NCBI GenBank assembly: GCA_963921195.1
Contig: OY992540.1
Coordinates: 136,202,694-136,266,693, forward strand
Source of the DNA: Pegoplata infirma
Lineage: Eukaryota > Arthropoda > Insecta > Diptera > Anthomyiidae
Direction: 5' to 3'
DNA length: 64,000 bases
How positions within the stretch are numbered: the first letter of the stretch is position 1; every line of letters starts with the position of its first letter. A model generated the notes under the pieces. It was not told where the DNA came from, made no database searches, and saw only the letters and a list, made by a program, of their open reading frames with translations. This document shows positions 57,007 to 64,000 of this stretch, piece after piece. The translations under genes and the position numbers were made by a program.

Positions 57007-58630
57007 CTCTTTGATTGTTTATATTTGTCCATTTTTAAGCATTTTGCGCATGTTGGACAAACTTTCAACCTTGGACAACGCCTAGTGCAATTTTATGAGT
57101 AAAATATGTATTTGTAATTTTGGAAAATATTTGAAAATTTTACTTAAACTTTAAATGCCTCAAATCGCAATAAAACATTTAAAAATCAACAACTTTGGAC
57201 AATTATAAGAAAGAAACGATCATAACAAACTGAAATTTCACTTTTCACGGCAATTTAAATTGTCTTGTATAATAAAAATGCGCGAAAACTTTTTTAACAA
57301 TTTCCCTATAATTCCTCGCGTTGCCGAGAAATCCAACAGATTACTATGCTTAAAATAACCGTTTTATTAGAATTCTGCTTTTAGTTATTAAAAAGGACTC
57401 AAATGACCCCTTAAAATGACAGTTAGAGGATTAATATGTTTTAATAAAAAAATATTCATAAAATTTTACTGAAGCTCAGTTGTAGATTTATTACAGTTTT
57501 TGTGACGTTTTCCAAACGCCTTTGATAAAAAATTAAAAATTTCAGTGAGTCATAAAACAGAAATCCGAGCTCACTTTACAAAACCCTTTGGGTTTTCATT
57601 TCTTGTTGCACAATGTTACAAGTAGAATCTTGGAATTACGATTGACCATCTTGTTACTACGATTGATCAATTTTACCAATAAATGGTGGAGATTAAGCGG
57701 AGTTCTTTAAAAAAAGTCTGTTTGGCAAATTATTCATAAACCTTTAAGATGGTATATATTTATTCAGTTGCTCTTAAATATGTTTTTCTGTTTAAAAACA
57801 TATTTCTCACCCTGTCATCTAACTTAGTTTGCACAATTGCTGCAAATTTGTTTAACAAGATTTTTTTTTTTTAAAACACAATAACCACTTGAATTGAAAA
57901 ATAAAAAAAATAAAAAATAGATGGGAAATAACCTCCATCTCCTCTATCCATCCAACCAACCTCCATTTATCCTTTCAAGTGGTTATTGATTTTTTTTATA
58001 TAATTTTTTTTATTTCATTCAGCCTTACTGCCTCTTCGTTTTTATTTTACAACATTTCTATTCTATTATAAATTTGAAGTGTAGATGTAGAATAATAAAA
58101 AAAAAAAAACAGAAAAGGAAATAACATTTTTCATTTTATAAAAATTTCTATATAAGTATCTGTGTGTGTGTAAGGGTTTGGGTGTGTGTGTGTATGTTCA
58201 TTTATATGTGTCGCTTTGTTAATTTGCAAATGACCTTGAATATGTTGGCAACACTATAGTTTGTAGTATACATATAGATATGAATGAATGGATGTATACA
58301 TAAAAATATGTGTGAATATGTCTTCGAAACCCCAATTGGCCAAAATATTTATAAATTTGTGACCTAAGACATTTGTCAATAAATTTTTATATTTAGTTGA
58401 ATCTTAGATAACCGGCTAATAAGCTTTCCCTGTATATTCCAATTGGAAAACATAAAATATATTCCACTTCATAATTTTCTTAACAATAAAGCTTTATAGG
58501 TCCTTTACCGTCACTAAATGTTTTTTTTTCAAAAATTGCCCGGTTGTCACTCATTATTTGCCTGGCTATTGAAGACAATGAAATTAATATGAACCTTTGA
58601 ATAATTAGGAAGCTATTTCTAAAAGGATTA
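57007..58630. other. No gene; a TG-rich microsatellite
   Basis: The longest stretch without recognisable repeats in the window. It has a TGTGTGTG tract at 58160-58195 and a small hairpin AACCACTTGAA/TTCAAGTGGTT at 57884-57987. No open frame has a recognisable domain. Confidence 0.45.
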
Positions 58631-58640
58631 AAGCAACCTA

Positions 58641-59207
58641 CACTCAAAAAAAAAGTTTGTAAAATGACATAAAATCCCCGTGATTTTACGGGGCAGGTTT
58701 TGTAAAATATGTACTAGCAAGAATCCCCGTAATGTTACGGGGATAATTTGTAAATTGATTTAACAAAAAAATTACGGGGAGAAAGTGCAAATTTACAATT
58801 TTTTTGTAAAATATTATTGTAGACTTACAAAAAAGTTGTAAATTTACGAAATAAAGTAGAAAATCAAAAAATAAAATTGCAAATTTACAAATTGTTTGGT
58901 TTACCTACAGTTTTTTATGGCAAAAAACTTGTATATTTACAGTAAAAAGTGGTAAATTTACAATTTTTATTGTAAATATACCATTTTTTCTTATTTTTAT
59001 GCCGTAAAAACAGTAGTTTAACCAAATAATTTGTAAATTTACAATATTGTTTTTGTATTTTCTACTTCATTTTTGTAAAATTACATCTTTTTCTGTAAGT
59101 ATACAATTTTGCTTTCTAAACTTTCATATTTGATTTGTAAATTTACAAAAAATTTGGTATATTTACATATTGGTTTTGTAAATTTAAAGGTTTTTTCCAT
59201 TGGTGCA
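58641..59207. mobile_element. CACTC-type MITE, TTTACAA-rich
   Basis: It starts CACTCAAAAAAAAAGTTTGT after TA. The interior is a dense mix of GTAAATTTACAA words on both strands with ATCCCCGTAA and TTACGGGGAT pairs at 58672-58780. The right end is degenerate (TTTTTTCCATTGGTG). It resembles the families at 7045 and 60420 in composition rather than in exact order. Confidence 0.5.
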
Positions 59208-59597
59208 TCTTATTTTTCCTTCTTCGGCAGCTGGAGTAGCACTTTAACAACCTGAAATGATTTTTTTTTTCACTTGAACACTTTTAACAAACTTTTTAGA
59301 GTATAACACTGCACTTTTTTATTTTTTATTTCGGAATTTCGTTTTTCTGAAGTAGAACATATGAGAATTGCGAAGGAGGCTACACAAGAAATTTCTTACA
59401 TTTTCAAGAAAAACTAGTAAAAAAAATTACCTTTTTTTCGAATTTTTAATTATTTTAGCAAGTATTTTAAAAAAATTATAAAAAAAACTTTGGATATTGT
59501 AGATTGGACGTTTAAGTACCTGATAAAATAAGAAAAAACTTAATTTTTCATAATTGACAGCTTTTGATTGACATTTTAGTACCAGATTTAAAAAAAA
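59208..59597. other. No gene or recognised element
   Basis: AT-rich, unassigned. Confidence 0.35.
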
Positions 59598-60157
59598 ACA
59601 AGTAAGAGTGTTAAATTCGGCTGTGCCGAATCTTTTATACCCTCCAAAATGTAAAAAAAAAAAAATGTCAGGGTCGTTTGTTTTTTTGGGGGGGGGGTGT
59701 GATGGGGGTCAGTGGGGGATGTTGACAGCACCTTCCCATCCCGATAAATATAACAAATGTTTCATTTATTTAACAAAAATACAAAAAAACATGTAAAAAA
59801 GTGTATTTTTTCAGAGGTTGGTTTAGTTCTTCAAGGGGGAACTTTTTTCCCCCTGGTCCGATTTTGCTCATTTACGAACTTTACCTGCCTATTAACATAA
59901 GACATATTTGTGCCAAATGTCGGGAGTCTAGCTCTTTTATTTTGGACTGCATCGTGTTAACTACAGACGGACAGACGGACGGACAGACGGACGGACGGAC
60001 AGACGGACGGACGGACGGACGGACATCGCTAGAATATCTTAGAATCGATCACTGATAATAAATATATATACTTTATGGGGTCCTAGACCGATATTTTGAT
60101 GCGTTACACACGGAATGACAAAGTGAGTATACCCCCATACTGTAGTTGGAGGGTATA
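59598..60157. mobile_element. DINE-like subfamily C element, complete
   Basis: Start ACAAGTAAGAGTGTTAAATT with hairpin TTCGGCTGTGCCGAA; GTTGGTTTAGTTCTTCAAGG; GGACAGACGGACGG run at 59968-60024; ACTTTATGGGGTCCTAGACC; end hairpin TACCCCCATACTGTAGTTGG then AGGGTATA. This is the reference copy for subfamily C here. The frame 59801-60055 merely translates it. Confidence 0.75.
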
Positions 60158-60419
60158 AAAAGTACCAAAAAAATATGGTAAAATTACCAAAAAATGGTAA
60201 AAATACAAACAAAAAAACTAGAACAATAATATAGTAAAAACATATAAAAATTGTGGTATTTTACTTAAAGCAAGTTACCAAAAAATTGTCTTGATATTCA
60301 ATTTTTTTGATAAAGCTTACAACTAATTGAAAAATGTTAGTATCCGGAACTTAAAAAATTTTCAAAATTTTTTTAAGAAATTTTTTATTTATAAAAATTT
60401 ATTTTTAACAAAATATGGA

Positions 60420-61326
60420 CTTAGAATATTTTTGCGTCTCCTATTGTTGCATAATTATTTTTCAATACAAATTTTTGTTTAATTACATTTTTTTGTGTCA
60501 AAATACTGAAAACCTTGTAAACTAAAAAATCTTGAAAAAAAAATTGTTTGTAATAAAACATTTTTTGGTAGAAAGACTAAATACTATCAAATAAAATGTT
60601 GTTGTACAATTACAATTTTCTTGTGTAAAACAACTAAACACCTTGTAATTTTTTTTTAATTTGTAAAATAATTATTTTTTTTGTTAATTTACCTAAAAAA
60701 ATTGTTAAATAAATTTACCAACATATTATAGTAAAATTACAAAGCGCACGGTAGCTTTTGTTTTATTAAAAATACAAGAATTTTTGTAAATAGACAAAAA
60801 TATTAGTAAAATAGAATTACAGGACCTTTTGCTTGTAATTTTACAAACTTTTTTTTTTGAGTGTACACTCAAAAAAAGTTTGTAAAATTACAAGTTAAAG
60901 GTCTTGTAATTCTATTTTACTAATATTTTTGTCTTTCTACACAAATTGTTGCATATTTAATAAAACGAAAACTACAGTTTGCTTTGTAATTTTACTATTA
61001 TATGTTGGTAAATTTATTTTACAAATTTTTTAGGTAAATTTACAAAAAAGTGAATTATTTTACAAATAAAAAAAATATTACAAGGTGTTTAGTTTTTTTA
61101 CACAAGAAAACTGTAATTGTACAACAAAATTTTACTTGATGTTATTTAGTCTTTCTACCAAAAAAATGTTTTATTAAATTTTTTTAAGATCGTTTACAAG
61201 GTTTTCAGTTTAAAAAGTACAAAATTCTAAAGTAATTTTACAAAACTTATTTTATTACTAGAATTAATGTTGTTTTACAAAAAAAAATAATTATTCAACA
61301 ATAGGACACGCAAAAATTTTCTAAGC
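60420..61326. repeat. Head-to-head MITE dimer, arms about 445-460 bp
   Basis: The axis is the dinucleotide TA at 60864-60865 in GAGTG-TA-CACTC. The left arm (60420-60863) matches the right arm (60866-61326) in inverted order: AATTCTATTTTACTAATATT, TTTGTAATTTTACTAT, AAAACATTTTTT, and CGCAAAAAT with CTAAG at the outer ends. The arms differ by many substitutions and indels. Confidence 0.8.
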
Positions 61327-61380
61327 TCAGATTTTTTTGCGTTTTGGAGTAAAAAATTTAGATAAAAATGAAAAAAAGGC

Positions 61381-61575
61381 GCCATGAAATAGCTCCCAAT
61401 GAAATAAGTCCCAATGAAATAACTCCCAATGAAATAAATACCAAATAAAATGAATTATCTCCCAAACCAAAAAAATGAAATAAGTCCCAAGAAAAATGAA
61501 ATAAGTCGCTAACAAAAAATGAAAGAAGTCCCAACGAAATAACTCCCAATATAAATGAAATAAATCCCAATTTTT
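61381..61575. repeat. Minisatellite CCCAATGAAATAA
   Basis: Tandem variants of about 16-17 bp, CCCAATGAAATAACT and GTCCCAATGAAATAA, decaying to the right. Confidence 0.85.
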
Positions 61576-61944
61576 TTTTTTTTTTTATATTAAATTTTTA
61601 ACTGTTTAAGTCCCAAAAACACTTTAATTGTATCTCTTTAAAAGACAGATCTCAGAAGTGCCTACAATCCCTTCTCAACTTTTTTGGGATGCAGCTTACT
61701 GACACATTGATTAAATTTCTTTTAATGTTTGAATCATATCAGTATAGTATTTCATGCTAACTTATCGCAGGTCCCTCTGGCGGCTGCGAGAAGAACAGAA
61801 AATAAACTCCATAAAAATATAAACTCAAATAAAAAAAAATATATAAATCATCTTGGTTAAAACAGTTAACAAGCCACGCATAAAACTTGAAAGCAAATTC
61901 CTGGAAGCCTTTTAGAGCTTCCAGGATTCTGTATAATAAATGTG

Positions 61945-63135
61945 GTAACAAAACGATTATTTGTTTGAAAATATTTGAATGCGTATGGATGTGAAGAAAG
62001 CGGCGCAGGCGAAAAATTTTTACAAGAGATTTTAACATTATACCCTCCACTCTAGTGATAGAGGGTATATATAAGTTTGTCATTCCGTTTGTAACACCTC
62101 GAAATATTGGTCTAGGGCCCCATAAAGTATATATATTTATGATCCTCGATCGATTTTAAGTCGATCTAGCGATGTCCGTCCGTCTGTCTGTCCGTCCGTA
62201 GAAAACACGCTAACTTTTGAAAGACTTTACAGAGGCTACTGAAGTTTGACATATATGTTTGTCATTTACCTGGTCAGGTCGGTATTGCAATCCAGCCAAA
62301 TCGGTCCAGTGGTTCAAAAGTTATGAGCAAAAAAGTAAATTTCGGCAAGGGTGTTTCGCGAATTTACGAGATAAAAAACACTATAACTTTCGAAAGACAA
62401 TAATGAGACTACTGAAGCTTGGCATGTATCTTTGCCGTTCCCCGGATCTGTTTGGTATTAAATTTCAGCTCAATCGGTCCAGTGGTTCAAAAGTTATAAG
62501 CAAAACCCTGAGTTTCAGATTAGTTTCATCTAAAATGCCACGTGTTTTAACAAGTTTTAAAAGCATTGGTGGTAACTTAACAATGCTTTTTAAACTTTTT
62601 TAATTTTAAAGCAATGCTTTTTAAACTTGTTTAGTTTTAAAAGCATTGGTAATTTAAAAATTACACTCGAAAAAAATTTTCCATTAAAAAAAAATTTTAC
62701 ACTCAAAAAAAATTTTACACTCAAAAAAAAATTTATATAAAAAAAATTTAGTTTTTTAAAAAAATGACAATATTTTGTGTACATACGTACGTGCATTCAC
62801 TCAGAAATATTTTTACAGTAAAAAAAACTTACACTCGAAAAAAATTTTACACTCAAAAAAAAATTAGTAATTTTTCTTTAAAAAAAAAAAATGACAAAAA
62901 AGAGTTTTTTACTCAAAATAAAATATTTCTAATCAAAATTGTTAATTTTTTCACGTTAAAAAATGTACTACCCTTTAAAAAAATGCATTGTGGAGGGTAT
63001 TCATAGATTCGGCAAAGTCGAATTTAACTTTTCTACTTGTTTTTTGTTAAAATCTCTTGTAAAAATTTTTCGCCTGCGGCGCTTTCTTCACATCCATACG
63101 CATTCAAATCTTTTCAAACATATAATCGTATTACA
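61945..63135. repeat. Inverted repeat with a DINE-like element at its axis
   Basis: GAATGCGTATGGATGTGAAG, CGGCGCAGGCGAAAAATTTT and AAGAGATTTTAAC on the left are matched in inverted order by GTTAAAATCTCTTGTAAAAA, TTTCGCCTGCGGCGC and TCACATCCATACGCATTC on the right. The arms are about 90 bp and almost identical; a complete DINE-like element fills the loop exactly. Confidence 0.8.
62038..63043. mobile_element. DINE-like subfamily A element, complete
   Basis: Start hairpin ATACCCTCCACTCTAGTGAT then AGAGGGTATATATAAG, GTCCGTCCGTCTGTCTGTCC run at 62174-62199, two AGTGGTTCAAAAGTTAT blocks, ACACTCAAAAAA region, end block GTGGAGGGTATTCATAGATT then CTACTTGT. Very close to the copy at 7135-8093. Confidence 0.8.
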
Positions 63136-64000
63136 ACAACAAATATTTCAAAATAAATAAAAGAGTGAGTGGGTTGTAGAAGACCGAAAGTCCATTTCGC
63201 CTACACTTTAAATAATCTAATGTGCCCGCCAAACCAACAGGATCCTAAAACTTCTTATTACACCGCACTATAGGAAATTTTACCCATTTTTTGGCCAAAA
63301 GTCAAAATTAAAATTTTTGCAAACATTATTTTTTTTCACATTAATATAAAAAAAACTTAACAAAGTAAACAATTCTTTCTCAATTTTTCGACAGAATTGA
63401 TGTACTGTCACTTTATCAGTAGTTTTTCTTGCAATTTCTTACTTAGTTATAAAATAACGATTGAGAGCAGCGAATTTTGTGATAGCTTCTAACAAAAGTT
63501 TTTATATTAAGAATTTATAGTTTTTAAAAACTAAAAAATGGAAAATAATGTCAAAGGTGAGTACTTTAATGATAAATAGTGAAATGTTGGTGAACTCATC
63601 TATTAGATCGATTTTATTGGAAAAATTTAAGTGACCTTAAGATGAACTTATTGAAGTATGTATTGGAATTTTATTTTGACTTTAAAAAAAATGATAGCAT
63701 ATGTTAGCTATAAAACCATAAAAGTTCTCTAGGACAATCAATTATCTTCCGAATTTAAAAAATTTCAAGGTCGGATATGTGCAAACTTTTTTTTTATACC
63801 CATTTTTCCAGGTGACTACTGAGTGCCAAATTCAGAGTTATTTAATACATGGCGAGAGAAATAAAGCAGAGGTGGATAAGGAGCCGCTATTTCTGACCAT
63901 TTCTTTTCATACATTGCTGAGAGTGAATGTTTCGAAAACTTTAAACAATATACATATAAAGGAGGAATTAAGAATATTTTGTTCAAATATAAATATGAAA
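63136..64000. other. No gene or recognised element
   Basis: AT-rich, apparently single-copy within the window, running off the right edge. No recognisable domain or RNA gene. Confidence 0.35.

Overview
The window is about 64 kb of very AT-rich, gene-poor DNA that looks like intergenic or heterochromatin-like sequence of a higher fly (Diptera, Brachycera; a calyptrate fly is my best guess). The guess rests on many interspersed elements built like the Drosophila DINE-1/Helentron-type INEs (short hairpin ends plus an internal GTCC/GTCT tetranucleotide run), on a Gypsy-type LTR retrotransposon, on the tail of a non-LTR retrotransposon, and on many hAT-like and TA-inserting TIR elements. I see no host protein-coding gene. 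The only substantial coding sequence is gag and pol of the LTR element.

Layout. 1-9.5 kb: DINE-like copies, a TIR element carrying a dyad minisatellite (649-3575), a palindromic hAT-like element with an 8-bp target duplication (5030-6893), and a TA-inserting MITE split by a DINE-like copy. 9.5-16.2 kb: two foldback systems and a DINE-like copy (12892-15556) split by a hAT-like element (12920-14816) that itself holds a tRNA-derived sequence and another DINE-like copy. 16.2-19.2 kb: little recognisable except a LINE 3' end. 19.3-25.4 kb: a degenerate tandem repeat interrupted by two TA-inserted elements, one carrying the second large dyad minisatellite. 27.4-31.5 kb: a nearly perfect 3.6-kb palindrome that formed inside a hAT-like element. 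30.3-32.9 kb: another hAT-like element carrying the same minisatellite. 33.5-44.9 kb: a nested set of DINE in DINE in LTR retrotransposon in DINE, the last holding a 16-bp minisatellite. 45-47 kb: two hAT-like MITEs filled with CACTCACG-type repeats. 49.4-54.6 kb: a 1354-bp tandem duplication feeding into a large foldback with GC-richer tandem units. 54.7-64 kb: more DINE-like copies, foldbacks and MITEs.

The LTR element has two identical 223-bp LTRs, a 4-bp GGAC target duplication, a primer-binding site abutting the LTR, a polypurine tract, gag, and pol in the -1 frame. A canonical slippery heptamer (GGGAAAC) lies in phase inside the 34-nt gag-pol overlap. Pol keeps protease, reverse transcriptase, RNase H and integrase motifs but has one in-frame TGA in RNase H, so this copy is probably not autonomous.

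Limits: all family names are from motif recognition by eye, without searches. Target duplications and inverted repeats were checked base by base where stated; other boundaries are approximate.
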